From NCBI RefSeq assembly GCF_010560025.1, contig NZ_SAIY01000003.1, positions 496,001 to 560,000 of the forward strand: a stretch of 64,000 bases of DNA. The letters run 5' to 3'. The notes under the pieces were generated by a model, which was not told the origin of the DNA, did not search any database, and was given only the letters and a program-made list of their open reading frames with translations. Made by a program: the position numbers and the translations under genes. The DNA is from Verrucosispora sioxanthis (GTDB lineage: Bacteria > Actinomycetota > Actinomycetes > Mycobacteriales > Micromonosporaceae). Below, in pieces: positions 1 to 10,961 of the stretch (position 1 is the stretch's first letter; each line of letters starts with the position of its first letter).

Positions 1-2
1 AT

Positions 3-18
3 GTTCAGAACTATGAAC
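3..18. promoter_or_regulatory. Imperfect inverted repeat, candidate IclR operator
   Basis: The 16-base site GTTCAGAACTATGAAC is an imperfect palindrome with 6 of 8 arm positions pairing. It ends 55 bases before the start of the IclR-type gene. IclR-family proteins commonly bind such short palindromes near their own promoters, so autoregulation is the simplest reading. A divergent gene could lie beyond the left edge of the window. Confidence 0.45.
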
Positions 19-73
19 GTCGGTCACGTACGTGACCTTACTGGAGGGGTACGCCCTTCGCTAGAGTGGCCGC

Positions 74-850
74 GTGCCCACCGTGCCCGAGGATTTCCAG
101 CCCGTGAAGTCGGCCGGACGCACCCTCGACCTGCTCGAACTGCTCGCCGAGCAGCCACAGCCCTGGGCGCTGGGCGACCTGGCCCGCGCCCTCGGCATAC
201 CGAAGAGCAGCCTGCACGGCCTGCTCCGGACGCTTGTCGGTCGCGGCTGGGTGCAGACCGACGAGAGCGGCAACCGGTTCCGCCTCGGCCTGCGGGCGCT
301 GCGGGTCGGCGCCGCCTACCTGGACGGGGACGACCTGGTCGGCCTGCTGTCCGGTGTGCTCGACGAGTTGTCCCGCCGCTTCGGCGAAGCCGTCCACCTC
401 GGTCGACTCGACGGTGACCAAGTCGTCTACCTCGCCAAACGGGAGTCGGTGCACCGGCTGCGGCTGTACAGCGCGATCGGCCGCCGGCTGCCGGCGCACG
501 CGACCGCGCTGGGCAAGGCCCTGCTGGCCGAGCATCCGGACGCCGACGTCGACCGGATGCTGACCTGGCCGCTGGCCCGCCTCACCCCACACACGGTCAC
601 CGACCCCGAGGCCCTGCACGCCGCCCTGGCAGCGGTGCGGACCACCGGCCACGCCGTCGACCGGGAGGAGAACGCCGAGGGCATCCGCTGCGTCGCGATG
701 GCCGTACCGCTGGCCCGCCCGGCGGTCGACGCGGTGAGCGTCTCGGTGCCGGTCAGCCGGCTGAGCCCGGACCTCGAAGCGGCGATCGTCGCGGCGCTGC
801 GCGAGCTGGTGGGTGGTCTCGCCCAGGCCCGGAGCATGCTTACCACGTAG
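74..850 (+). CDS. IclR-family transcriptional regulator
   Basis: The 258-residue protein has the IclR layout. An N-terminal winged helix-turn-helix (about residues 10-70, with LLELLAEQPQPWALGDLARA followed by PKSSLHGLLRTL) precedes a C-terminal effector-binding domain (about 85-255) with the conserved LPAHATALGKALLA and EGIRCVAMAVPL stretches. It starts at a GTG. Members of this family repress or activate catabolic genes in response to small aromatic or sugar-acid ligands. The genes it controls are probably to the left of the window, since the downstream chitinase is convergent and separated by 280 bases. A palindrome at 3-18 is a likely binding site. The family call is firm and the ligand unknown. 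Confidence 0.93.
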   Translation: MPTVPEDFQPVKSAGRTLDLLELLAEQPQPWALGDLARALGIPKSSLHGLLRTLVGRGWVQTDESGNRFRLGLRALRVGAAYLDGDDLVGLLSGVLDELSRRFGEAVHLGRLDGDQVVYLAKRESVHRLRLYSAIGRRLPAHATALGKALLAEHPDADVDRMLTWPLARLTPHTVTDPEALHAALAAVRTTGHAVDREENAEGIRCVAMAVPLARPAVDAVSVSVPVSRLSPDLEAAIVAALRELVGGLAQARSMLTT

Positions 851-1078
851 GCCCAACCACCCCGCCGCCACCGCTACCTGGCTGGCCCCTGTGGGCCAGC
901 CCCAGCCGCTGGATGACCCGCTGCGGGCCGTTCACAACCCATGACGATCAGTTACTCTTCGCCACCCCATCCCAGTACCCCCTCGCGGCTGAGGGCATAC
1001 CCGAGGGTCGGCGACGACCTCACGTTTCGTCGACAATCGCGACGGCGCCGACCATCGGCACAGAGAGTGACACCGAGG

Positions 1079-1110
1079 GCGGCCGGCCTGCGCCTCACGA
1101 GGCCGGCCGC
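1079..1110. terminator. Hairpin terminator after the chitinase gene
   Basis: An 11-base perfect stem (GCGGCCGGCCT at 1079-1089 pairing with 1100-1110) with a 10-base loop lies 20 bases beyond the chitinase stop codon. There is no T-run, as is usual in GC-rich actinomycetes. It sits between two convergent genes and could serve both. The remainder of 851-1130 shows no gene. Confidence 0.6.
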
Positions 1111-1130
1111 CGGTCGGAACTCGCGGTGCC

Positions 1131-2507
1131 TCAGGCCGGCAGACGCCAGACCTGGTTGGCGCCGCCGAAGCAGTCCCAGATCTGGAGCCGGGTGCCGTCG
1201 GCGGAGCTGTTGCCGGTGGCGTCGAGACACCTGTTCGACGCCGGGTTGCGCAGCGTGCCGTTGGACTGGGCCTGCCAGACCTGGGCGCCGGTGCCGTTGC
1301 AGTCCCAGAGTTGGATCGGGGTGCCGTTGGCGGTGCCGGCGCTGGTCACGTCCAGGCACTTGCCGAGGGCACGCAGGGTGCCGTCGCCGGCCACGGTCCA
1401 GCGCTGCGCGTTGGTGCCGTTGCAGGTGTAGAGCTGGATCGCGGTGCCGTTGGCGGTGCTGGCGGCGGCGACGTCGACGCATTTGCCGGCGATGCCGGTG
1501 ATCTGACCGGTCCGGCCGGTCGGCGGCGGGGAGCCACCCGTCACGGTGTCGTAGATCGCGCTGACCAGCGAGGTCGAGCCGCCGGTGTCCTGGGTGAGTT
1601 CCCAGTTCATCATGCCGCCGGCGTTCGCCATCGCCCACTGGGTCTTGCGCTTGACCGTCGGTACGCCGTTGTAGCACTGCTGGGCGCCGCCCACGGTGGT
1701 GCAGTCCCGATTGGCGTTGGCCGGATCCAGGCCGACGAGCTGGGTGTAGGTGTAGTAGCCGGGCCGGCTGTAGAAGGGCACGCCGAGGATGGCCTTGCTG
1801 GCCGGCAGGCCCCGGGCCTTCCAGCCGTTCACCGCGTTGATCGACCAGTCGTAGTTGGCGTGTGGGCTGCCACCGTCGTACGCCATGATGTTGAGGAAGT
1901 CGACGTGGCTGAAGACCGACGTGGGTACGCCGTCGCGGTAGTAGCCCTCCGCGACGACCGCCGCGGTGAGCAGCTTGCCCTGCGGGCGCAACGCGTTGCT
2001 CAACTGCTGCATCAGCAGGCTGAAGTTGTTGGCCGAGGCGCCCGGGTCCGGGTACTCCCAGTCCATGTCGACGCCGTCGAGGCCGTACTGGTTGACGAAG
2101 CTGACCACGTTGTTGACGAATGTGGTGCGGATGCCGGCGTTGGCCGCGAGGGCCTCGAAGGCGGAGTCGTCACCGTCGTTCCAGCCGCCGATGGCGATGG
2201 AGACCTTCACGTTGTTCGCCCGGGCCAGCGACACCAGGGAGGTGAGCTTGCTCGGGTTCTCCACCGGGCGCAGGGTGCCGTTGCTGTTCGGCAGCACGAA
2301 GGCGTAGTTGATGTGGGTGAGCTTGGTGTACTGCACCGAGTTGACGTTGCCGGTCCAGGACGGCAGGTAGCCCACGCTCTTGAAGTTGTCGGGCAGCATC
2401 ACCGCCTGCGCGGCGGTCGGGGTGACGGCGAGGGTGGCACCGGCGGTGACCAGCGCGAGCAGACCGGCGGCCAGGGCCGAGCGCGGCCGGGGACGTGGTG
2501 AGGACAT
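1131..2507 (-). CDS. Secreted GH18 chitinase with C-terminal ricin-type lectin domain
   Basis: This 458-residue secreted enzyme should hydrolyse beta-1,4 bonds in chitin. It has a signal peptide (about residues 1-35, ending AAQA). The GH18 barrel (about 40-325) carries the signature DGVDMDWEYP near residue 150, whose final Glu is the catalytic acid, and the SIAIGGW strand. After a short PPPTG linker come residues 335-458 with three ricin/CBM13 repeats showing QLYTC, QLWDC and QIWDC and QxW motifs. The ATG at 2507 is preceded by GGAAGG. The enzyme has no FnIII domain. It probably belongs to the polymer-degrading set that follows. The catalytic motif is complete and nothing looks truncated. Confidence 0.95.
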   Translation of the reverse strand: MSSPRPRPRSALAAGLLALVTAGATLAVTPTAAQAVMLPDNFKSVGYLPSWTGNVNSVQYTKLTHINYAFVLPNSNGTLRPVENPSKLTSLVSLARANNVKVSIAIGGWNDGDDSAFEALAANAGIRTTFVNNVVSFVNQYGLDGVDMDWEYPDPGASANNFSLLMQQLSNALRPQGKLLTAAVVAEGYYRDGVPTSVFSHVDFLNIMAYDGGSPHANYDWSINAVNGWKARGLPASKAILGVPFYSRPGYYTYTQLVGLDPANANRDCTTVGGAQQCYNGVPTVKRKTQWAMANAGGMMNWELTQDTGGSTSLVSAIYDTVTGGSPPPTGRTGQITGIAGKCVDVAAASTANGTAIQLYTCNGTNAQRWTVAGDGTLRALGKCLDVTSAGTANGTPIQLWDCNGTGAQVWQAQSNGTLRNPASNRCLDATGNSSADGTRLQIWDCFGGANQVWRLPA

Positions 2508-2680
2508 CGAGGACCTTCCCGTGGCAGGTGAGGGTGCCGTGCCGCCACGGCCGGTCGTTGTGGAGCCGCCGATGATCGGCCGTGGCGTACGGGTGCTGGG
2601 TTCCTCGAGGCAGCCAAATCTTAAAGAGTGTTAACGGTAGCGGTCAACGATGTCCTTCGATCAGCACCGTCCGGTCCGAT
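2508..2680. other. Promoter-bearing intergenic region upstream of the chitinase
   Basis: These 173 bases separate two minus-strand genes. Around 2618-2640 there is an AT-richer island containing a GTTAAC sequence, unusual for this window and the likely core promoter region of the chitinase gene. I see no clear direct-repeat chitinase operator of the Streptomyces type. Confidence 0.3.
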
Positions 2681-3847
2681 TCAGCCGACGGTTACCTGGT
2701 ACAACGTCGTGTTGACCTCGCCGCTGCCGGTGAAGATCTCCGGTCCCGCCTGGACGCTTGTCAGGTAATTCGAGCTGCTCATCCAGCCCCGGGAGACCAC
2801 GTCGTTCGTGAAGTCGCGGATGTTGAGGGTCGCGCTCGTGGTGTTGCTGGTCCGCACGTAGGAGTAGACGTTCCAGGTGCCCACGTAGCCACGCCAGACC
2901 TCCCAGGTGGTACCCGCGATGGTGACGGTGCCCTGGCGGCTGCCGGCCGGCGACGCGTTGGAACGGTAGAGCCAGATCATCAGCTCGTCGGTGGGCTGGT
3001 CCGCCGAACCCGGGTTGGCCATCGGGTGGAACCACATGTCGTACGCGACATTCATGTTCGAGGCACCGTTGGCGGTGACATTGAAGCGCCAGTTGGTGGT
3101 GACGTCACGGTTCGCGCTGAGCTGCACCGGCAGCCCGGTGTTCGGCCGCCGCCAACCCCAGTGCCAGCCGAGGATCGCCGCCGCGTACGACTTGACGCTG
3201 CTCGGATCGCCGCTCCACGTGTAGCTGGTCCCCCAGTAGATGGGGTTCCCCGGGCCTCCGTTGGACCAGATGCACTGGCTGCCGGTGGCACCGGTGGCGC
3301 CCCACTGGTTGTTGGGAATCCAGTACTTGCCGATCTCGATCGAATCGTCGCTGTCACACAGCCGCCCGGTGGGGGGATAGTCGGGCACCGGTGGCGGAGT
3401 GGTGCGGGTCGGCGTCGGGGTCGGACCGGGGTTGCCGGAGCCGGTACAGGTCACCCCGTTGAGCGCGAACGCGGTCGGCACCGGGTTGCTGCCGCTCCAC
3501 GAGCCGCTGAAACCGAAGTTGGCGGTGCCGTTGAGGCCGATCGCGCCGTTGTACGACATGTTCGCCGCGGTCACCTGCGTGAGATCCTGCGTCACGGTCG
3601 CGTTCCATGCCTGGGTCACCCGCTGTCCGGCAGCGTAGGCCCAGGTCAGACGCCACGACGGCACCGGATCGCCGAGGTTGGTGATGGTCACGTCGGCGGT
3701 GAATCCGCCCGACCACTGGGCGGAGACCGTGTACCGCACCGCGCAGGCGACGGTGGCGGCGTGGGCGACCGCGACCCCGACGACGGCGGTGACGACAGTG
3801 CTGGCCACCGCGGCGGCGAGCAGGGCGAGGCGGGTACGTTTCACCAT
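2681..3847 (-). CDS. Secreted endoglucanase, CBM2 plus GH12
   Basis: The 388-residue protein has a signal peptide (about 1-31, AVAHA), then an N-terminal family-2 cellulose-binding module (about 34-130, with QWSGGF, VTQAWNATV and NMSYNG landmarks), a Pro/Thr linker and a C-terminal GH12 catalytic domain (about 160-388). GH12 beta-1,4-endoglucanases use two Glu residues. DELMIW (near residue 290) and GPEIFTG (near 370) match the nucleophile and acid/base regions, so it should be active on cellulose or xyloglucan. The ATG at 3847 has GGAGGACC just upstream, and the longer reading frame adds only nine unsupported residues. Order CBM2-GH12 is the reverse of the usual GH12-CBM2. Confidence 0.93.
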   Translation of the reverse strand: MVKRTRLALLAAAVASTVVTAVVGVAVAHAATVACAVRYTVSAQWSGGFTADVTITNLGDPVPSWRLTWAYAAGQRVTQAWNATVTQDLTQVTAANMSYNGAIGLNGTANFGFSGSWSGSNPVPTAFALNGVTCTGSGNPGPTPTPTRTTPPPVPDYPPTGRLCDSDDSIEIGKYWIPNNQWGATGATGSQCIWSNGGPGNPIYWGTSYTWSGDPSSVKSYAAAILGWHWGWRRPNTGLPVQLSANRDVTTNWRFNVTANGASNMNVAYDMWFHPMANPGSADQPTDELMIWLYRSNASPAGSRQGTVTIAGTTWEVWRGYVGTWNVYSYVRTSNTTSATLNIRDFTNDVVSRGWMSSSNYLTSVQAGPEIFTGSGEVNTTLYQVTVG

Positions 3848-4257
3848 TGGTCCTCCTTCAGTCCTGGCCGCCACGTGGGCAGCCGGGACTGTTCGCGGTC
3901 ACGACGGCGGCGGATCCGACGTGCGGTTCGTGATCGCGTACGGAGGCGGCAGCCGGCAGCGGCGTGTGCGTGGCCCGGATCGCGCCGGGGGCGCTGATCC
4001 CGGCCATCGCGGCCCATCTCGCCCGGCGACCGTGCCCGAGAAGTCGCCCGGCGGACACGGCGCCGGCTCGGTCGCCATGCCCATCATCGATGGCTGACGC
4101 TGCGACGGTACGACGACAGTTGGACGGCAGTCAATGAACTGTGCCCGCGCCCCAGGGGCCGGCCTACTCGGGGATCACCGACATCGACAGGCTACGGCTG
4201 ATCGGGCCCCGTCCGGAACTGACGAGGCCGGCACCGAGGTGCATAGCATCGGTCGGC
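3848..4257. other. Divergent intergenic region, no gene seen
   Basis: This 410-base gap lies between the divergent GH12 and GH43 genes and should hold both promoters. Reading frames here are compositional shadows without homology-like features. I see no convincing palindrome or RNA structure. Confidence 0.4.
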
Positions 4258-5634
4258 ATGACGGCCCCCTCGACCACGTTCCGGAACCCGGTGCTCTCGG
4301 GCTTCCATCCCGATCCGAGTATCTGCCGCGTCGGCGACGACTACTACCTGGTCTGTTCGAGCTTCGAGTACTTTCCGGGCGTACCGATCTTCCACAGCCG
4401 GGACCTGGTGAACTGGCAGCAGATCGGCAACGTGCTCGACCGCCCCGGCCAGTTGCGGCTCCCGCCGGACACGCACGCCTCGCGCGGCATCTTCGCGCCG
4501 ACGATCCGGCACCACGACGGCCGGTTCTGGATGATCACCACTGACGTCACCCTCGGCCGGCACCTGCTCGTCACCGCCGTCGACCCGGCCGGACCGTGGT
4601 CGGACCCGGTCTACTTCGACCTGCCGCACGTCGACCCGTCGCTGGCCTGGGACGACAACGGTGACTGTTGGTTGACCGTGTCGGGGAGTCCTATCGCGTC
4701 GATCCGCAGGCCGGCACCGTCCTGGAAGGGCCGGTGCCGATGTGGTCCGGCACCGGTGGGCAGTACCCCGAGGCCCCGCACCTGTACCGGATCGGCGAAT
4801 GGTGGTACCTGCTCGTCTCCGAAGGCGGGACCCACACCGGGCACGCGATCTCCATCGCCCGGTCCCGCAGTATCCGGGGGCCGTTCGAGCCGGGGCCGGT
4901 GAACCCCTTCCTCACCCAACGCGGCATGAGGCGTACGGTGCAGGCCACCGGCCACGCCGACCTCGTCCAGGCCGGAGACGGCAGTTGGTGGATGGTCCTG
5001 CTCGGCATTCGCGCCAAGGGCCAGTGGCCGCCGTACCACGTGCTCGGTCGGGAGACCTTTCTGGCGCCGGTACGGTGGGTGGACGGTTGGCCTGTGGTCG
5101 ACCCGGTCGAGGAGGTCATGGCCGCCCCCGCCGGCAGCCCGCCCGCGCTCGCCCCCTCCCCCGACGCTGGCGGGTACCACGAGGACTTCGACGGCGGCGA
5201 ACTGTCGCCGCGCTGGATCTCGCTGCGGCACCGGCCGAGGACGAGCCTGTCGCTCACCGAACGGCCGGGATGGCTCACCCTGCACGCCGACGGTACGACC
5301 CTCGACCGCGCCGGGGCGACGCTCGTCGCCCACCGGCAACTGCATCACGACTGCCGGGCCGCCGTCCGCGTCGATCCCGGTACCGGGCGGGCCGGGCTGA
5401 CCCTGCGCCTGGACCAGGCCCACCGCCTGCGACATGGTCACCTTCGTGGTGGACACCGAGCAGGGCCCTGTGGTGCTTGCCGAACTCGATGGCCGCTATC
5501 TGTCCACAGAGGTCGCCGCCGGCTTCACCGGCCGGGTCTTCGGCCTCTACGTGACCGACGGGAGTGCCGCCTTCGACTGGTTCGACTACCAGCCGGCGGC
5601 GACCGGCGCGCCGGGTGCGTCGACGACGCGGTGA
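4258..5634 (+). pseudogene. GH43-family glycosidase, reading frame broken twice
   Basis: The translation is a GH43 beta-xylosidase/arabinofuranosidase-like enzyme without signal peptide, but three frames must be joined. Residues from 4258 to about 4684 give FRNPVLSGFHPDPSI (catalytic Asp) and WDDNGDCWLTVS. The next frame continues from about 4686 with YRVDPQAG, the TGGQYPEAPHLY motif (general acid Glu) and the C-terminal beta-sandwich start. From 5434 the original frame resumes with MVTFVVDTEQGPVV to the stop. The breaks fall at the GGGG run 4683-4686 (one base missing) and near 5426-5427 (one base extra). The two indels cancel, so the gene begins and ends in one frame. A sequence error would restore an intracellular enzyme of about 458 residues. 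Otherwise this is a pseudogene. Confidence 0.8.
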
Positions 5635-5644
5635 CCGAACGAGG

Positions 5645-5678
5645 ACCGGCCGTGCGGGGCGAACCCCGCACGGCCGGT
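5645..5678. terminator. Strong bidirectional hairpin terminator
   Basis: ACCGGCCGTGCGGGG pairs perfectly over 15 bases with 5664-5678 around a CGAA tetraloop. It lies between the convergent stop codons of the GH43 and GH10 genes and can end transcription from both sides. Confidence 0.85.
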
Positions 5679-5692
5679 GTGGCTCGCCTCGA

Positions 5693-7297
<1,605 letters not shown>

Positions 7298-8989
7298 CTA
7301 CCGGGCCGAGCAGACGGGGGTCATCCCACCGCCGGTACCGGTGCCCTGGAAGCCGAACTCGGTCGACTGCCCGGCGGCGATGGATCCGTTGTAGCTGACG
7401 TTGCTGAAGGTGACGGCGCCACTGGAGCCGCTGCGCTGGGCGTTCCAGGCGTTGGTGACGCTGGCGCCGGAGGGCAACGTCACGGCCACCGTCCAGCCGT
7501 TGACCGGGGCGGCGCCGGCGGTGACCCGTACGGTGGCGACGAAACCACCCGTCCACTGGTTGATCGACACCGACGCCGAGCAGGCGCCACTCGCCGGCGG
7601 CGAGGTGCTGGGTGGGGTGGTCGGCGGCGTCGTGGTGGGCGGGGTGGTCGGCGGCGTCGTGGTGGGCGGGGTGGTCGGCGGCGTCGTGGTCGGTGGAGTC
7701 GTGGGCGGCGTCGTCGGGCCGTCGGCGAGGACCGGGGTCTGCCAGTCCCGCCACTCGGACAGGCTGCCGGACTTACGGCTGGAGATCCGGAACACGCCCG
7801 TCGAGCTGCCGGTGTTGAGCAGGAACTTCTGGATGTTCTGCTGCAACGGGGTACGCCACTCCGACCGCGCGGCGCAGTGCGTGCCGTCCTGGACGTCGGA
7901 CCAGTAGCTGATGTTGTCACCCGCGCCGAGTGCCCGGTAGACCTCCGCTCCGGCCAGCGCGGCGACACTCGAGGATCGGGCGGCCAGCCAGTCGATGTGC
8001 GGATTGTCCATGATGAGCAGTCCACGCGGAGCCACCATGGCCACCGTCTGGTGCGTGTCGATCGGCAGGTTCGCCGGGTTGCCGGTGTACGACCCGAAGG
8101 CATCACCCAGCCACGGCTGTTCGCCGTACGCGCTGCTCAACGGTTGGGCGCCGGACTCGCCGGGGATGCCGCGGAAGATCGGCGAACCGGCGCTGCCCGA
8201 CTCGATCGGCATGGTCAGGGCGATGCGCTGGTCGAACGCGCCCGTCACGAAGGCACCCTTGCCGTAGCGGGAGCAACCCGTAACGCCGGTCGCGTCCGCG
8301 CGCAGGATGGTGCCGCCCGACTGCTCGATCACGTCGATGATCCGGCTGACCCCCCAGGCCCAGGCGACCAGCAGTCCGCTGCTGCTGGACGAGCCGTAGA
8401 TGCTGTAGAAGGCACCCTGCTTGTTGGTGCGGGGCGTGCCCTCCCGGCCGACCGCGAGCGGGTCGTAGCTGATCACGGCGGCGCCGGCGGACCGGATGGT
8501 GGCCGTGTCCGCGCCGAACCCGCCCAGCACCACCACGGCCGGATACGGCCCACTGCCGCCGCTGGGCAGTTGCACGCTCGCGGAGAAGCTGGCGGTACGG
8601 CCGTTGTGGGCCACGTTCACCGTGATGCTGGTGTTGGAGACCGTACCGCTGACGGTCTGCGGTTTCGCCGGCTTGTCGCCGTAGACGTACCGCTGCGCGA
8701 GCTGCTTGGTCTCCGCTCGGTGACAACGCCAGTCGGACTTGGCCGAGATCCGGCTGCCGTCGAGCCGCCGGAACGGGTCGGGCAGCCTGGGGTTGGCCGA
8801 GGGCGTTCCGGGATTCGACGTCGGGCAGTCGACACCCTCGTCCTCCACCGACGAGACGGTCGCGAGCCCGGCGGAGGCCCGGGCCACCCCGCCCTCGGCC
8901 ATCGACCAGGTCGCCGCCACGGCGGTCAGTGCCGTCACCGCCAGGACCACCATCGAACGGTGACGGGAGCCACCCAACCTGGTGATCAC
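7298..8989 (-). CDS. Secreted CE15 4-O-methyl-glucuronoyl methylesterase with CBM2
   Basis: CE15 enzymes cleave the ester between lignin and the glucuronic acid side chains of xylan. The 563-residue protein has a signal peptide (about 1-40) and an alpha/beta-hydrolase domain (about 50-430) with the CE15 nucleophile motif TGCSRYGKGA, a downstream PIESGSAG (Glu of the family's triad region) and DGTHCA (His). A Thr/Pro linker of near-identical nine-residue units (about 433-465) leads to a C-terminal CBM2 (about 470-563, with QWTGGFVATV, NAWNAQ and NVSYNGSI). The GTG at 8989 is preceded by GGAAGGGG at good spacing. An internal ATG at 8953 is the alternative. It pairs functionally with the GH10 xylanase encoded just downstream. 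Confidence 0.92.
   Translation of the reverse strand: MITRLGGSRHRSMVVLAVTALTAVAATWSMAEGGVARASAGLATVSSVEDEGVDCPTSNPGTPSANPRLPDPFRRLDGSRISAKSDWRCHRAETKQLAQRYVYGDKPAKPQTVSGTVSNTSITVNVAHNGRTASFSASVQLPSGGSGPYPAVVVLGGFGADTATIRSAGAAVISYDPLAVGREGTPRTNKQGAFYSIYGSSSSSGLLVAWAWGVSRIIDVIEQSGGTILRADATGVTGCSRYGKGAFVTGAFDQRIALTMPIESGSAGSPIFRGIPGESGAQPLSSAYGEQPWLGDAFGSYTGNPANLPIDTHQTVAMVAPRGLLIMDNPHIDWLAARSSSVAALAGAEVYRALGAGDNISYWSDVQDGTHCAARSEWRTPLQQNIQKFLLNTGSSTGVFRISSRKSGSLSEWRDWQTPVLADGPTTPPTTPPTTTPPTTPPTTTPPTTPPTTTPPTTPPSTSPPASGACSASVSINQWTGGFVATVRVTAGAAPVNGWTVAVTLPSGASVTNAWNAQRSGSSGAVTFSNVSYNGSIAAGQSTEFGFQGTGTGGGMTPVCSAR
7614..7715. repeat. 27-base tandem repeat encoding a Thr/Pro linker
   Basis: About three near-identical 27-base units encode repeats of PTTPPTTTP in the CE15 protein linker. 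This is an interdomain linker, not a CRISPR or intergenic repeat. Copy number probably varies between strains by slippage. Confidence 0.8.
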
Positions 8990-9534
8990 TCGGGCACCCC
9001 TTCCGGCGGACGGCGAGACACCATCGGGTTTGATCGATCAGCGTCGATTGACGTCCTGGCAAGTTTCGAACACGACAACGAAACATGTCGATACGGTTTC
9101 GGTGATTATCGGTCGCCGCCACCCGGCCGGCCCACCCGACCGCAACTCGCGGCACGCCCCCTGCGTGTCAGCCGGAGCGAGGATCCACCGGCGCGGCCCG
9201 GCGGCCGGCCGGACGCACCCGCGGCGAGTGGCGAGCAGCCGGGGCTGTTTACCCTTGATTCACCTTCGGTGCATGATGGGTTCACCTACGGGTGATCAGC
9301 CGTCGAGCAGGGCGACCAGTCGCGAGTCACGGCCCACGCCGGCACCGGGCGCGTCAAAAGTCCAGGTTGGCACGACATGACCATTGACGTACTTCAATTT
9401 GAGCCATTACGCTTCCCGGAATAGTTCCCGCAAGTTTACCGAGATTTTCGGTTGCGTTCGGTCGCCTGACCGCAGCTCGTGCCGACGAGATGAGACGGGG
9501 CCGGCGCGACAGCGATCCAGGAGGAAGACAGCAG
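8990..9534. promoter_or_regulatory. Divergent control region between CE15 and DUF4956-VTC-CotH genes
   Basis: No gene is supported in these 545 bases. On the CE15 side, about 9050-9110, the minus strand contains TTCGAAACTTGCC and further CGAAA/TTTCG words. On the CotH side, 9413-9450 contains CCCGGAATAGTTCCCGC then AAGTTTACCGAG, close to the repeat upstream of the xylanase. The AGGAGGAAG ribosome-binding site of the DUF4956 gene is at 9519-9527. Confidence 0.45.
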
Positions 9535-10134
9535 ATGTCGCAGCTCATCCTGTTCGCGATCGACATCGGCGCGGTGGTGCTCCTCGTCTTCGGGCTCTAC
9601 TTTCCGAGGCACCGCCGTCGCGATCTCGTGGTCGCCTACCTCGGCGTCAACGTCGGTGTCCTCGCGGTGGCCAGCGCGCTCAGCGCCAGCAACGTCGGCG
9701 CCGGACTGGGGCTCGGGCTGGCGCTGTTCGGCGTACTGTCGATCATCCGCCTGCGATCGACGGAGCTGGACCAGCACGAGGTCGCGTACTACTTCTCCGC
9801 CCTGGCGCTGGGCATCCTCGGCGCGTTGAGCACCACCTCGGTCTGGCTCAGCGCCGGGCTGATGGGCCTCATCCTCGTGGTGATGTTCCTGGGCGACCAC
9901 CCTCGGCTGCTCCGCCACTACCGGCACCAGATCATGGTTCTCGACTCGGCGGTGACCGACCACGTGACCCTCGTCGCCCAGTTGGAACAACTGCTCGGCG
10001 CCCGCGTGCACGTCGCCACCGTGCAGCGACTCGACCTGGTCAACGAGACCACCGTGGTCGACGTCAGGTACTCGGTCAAGGGCCGCGCCACCAGGGCGTC
10101 CGCGACTCCGGCGAAGGCGGGAGCCGCCCGATGA
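9535..10134 (+). CDS. DUF4956-family membrane protein
   Basis: This 199-residue protein has about five hydrophobic segments in residues 1-125 (for example LILFAIDIGAVVLLVFGLYF, GLGLALFGVLSIIRLR and LGILGALSTT), then a soluble C-terminal part of about 75 residues. The GVLSIIRLRSTEL segment is typical of DUF4956. The family has no established biochemistry but is repeatedly found beside VTC-domain and CotH-type genes, exactly as here. The ATG at 9535 has AGGAGGAAG upstream, and the stop overlaps the next start as ATGA, implying translational coupling. A membrane partner of the polymerase-like protein is an inference from context. Confidence 0.88.
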   Translation: MSQLILFAIDIGAVVLLVFGLYFPRHRRRDLVVAYLGVNVGVLAVASALSASNVGAGLGLGLALFGVLSIIRLRSTELDQHEVAYYFSALALGILGALSTTSVWLSAGLMGLILVVMFLGDHPRLLRHYRHQIMVLDSAVTDHVTLVAQLEQLLGARVHVATVQRLDLVNETTVVDVRYSVKGRATRASATPAKAGAAR

Positions 10135-10961
10135 GCAGCCGGCCGATCACCGCGCCGCTGGCGGCCATGGACCCGATCGGGCTGGCCGAACTCATCGACC
10201 GGGCCGCGCTGCAGACCAGGGTGGACCGCAAGTACCTCGTCCCCCTCGACCGGGTGCCCCATCTGCTGGACCAGCTCACCCCGTACGCACGGGTGTTGGA
10301 CATCGACGGTGCGCGCAGTTTCCGCTACGAGTCGGTCTACTTCGACACCCCCATGCTGGCCAGCTACCACTGCGCGGCCTACCGGCGACGACGCCGCTTC
10401 AAGGTGCGCACCCGCACCTACCTCGACTCGGCGCAGTGCTGGCTCGAAGTCAAGATCAGCGGAGCGCGCGACAGCATCACCAAACACCGGTTGCCGTACG
10501 AGCCGCACGACCGCACGACCGTGGTCCCCGGCCGCGAGTTCGTCGACGAGGCGCTCGTGCGGGAGGCGATCTGCCCGCCCGCGGGTAGCGCCCTCGACCC
10601 GGTGCTGGTCACCAGCTACCGGCGGGTGACGCTGCTGCTGCCGGCGACCGCCAGCCGGGTCACCATCGACACCGCGCTGTCCTGGCAGGCCGGCGACACC
10701 GCACTGCACCTGCCGGACCTGGCCGTGGTCGAGACCAAGACCAGCGCCGCCGCGTCGCCCGCCGACCGGCTGCTGTGGCAGGGAGGGCTGCGCCCGGCCC
10801 GCATCTCCAAGTACGCCACGGGCCTGGCGGCGCTGCGCCCGGAGCTGCCGGATTCGCCCTGGCGCCGGACGCTGCGTCGGCACTTCCGCACCACCCCGTC
10901 GGTGGGCACGGCACCGACCGCCACCGCCCACCGTCCCGTCCAGGAGGCATCGTGCGTCTGA
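10131..10961 (+). CDS. VTC-domain protein, polyphosphate polymerase-like
   Basis: The 276-residue protein is a bacterial VTC domain without the SPX domain seen in yeast. Basic and acidic tunnel residues typical of the family are visible: QTRVDRKYLVP, SFRYESVYFDTP, RRRRRFKVRTRTY, CWLEVKISG, KHRLPY, TSYRR, VVETKT and ISKYATG. In yeast, VTC4 makes polyphosphate from ATP. Bacterial homologues of this kind are uncharacterised or only inferred to share the reaction. It starts by ATGA overlap with the DUF4956 gene and its 3' end overlaps the CotH gene by ten bases, so all three are very likely made together. The whole catalytic set seems present, so activity is plausible but unproven. Confidence 0.88.
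   Translation: MSSRPITAPLAAMDPIGLAELIDRAALQTRVDRKYLVPLDRVPHLLDQLTPYARVLDIDGARSFRYESVYFDTPMLASYHCAAYRRRRRFKVRTRTYLDSAQCWLEVKISGARDSITKHRLPYEPHDRTTVVPGREFVDEALVREAICPPAGSALDPVLVTSYRRVTLLLPATASRVTIDTALSWQAGDTALHLPDLAVVETKTSAAASPADRLLWQGGLRPARISKYATGLAALRPELPDSPWRRTLRRHFRTTPSVGTAPTATAHRPVQEASCV

Noticed and set aside
1..417. A plus-strand frame from the first base of the window
   Set aside because: It is Arg/Pro-rich and overlaps the IclR gene in another frame. The IclR frame carries all conserved residues.
7614..7715. Short tandem repeats that could be taken for a CRISPR-like array
   Set aside because: They are 27-base in-frame units encoding a Thr/Pro linker with no spacers. The same holds for the repeats at about 12668-12785 and 32620-32670.
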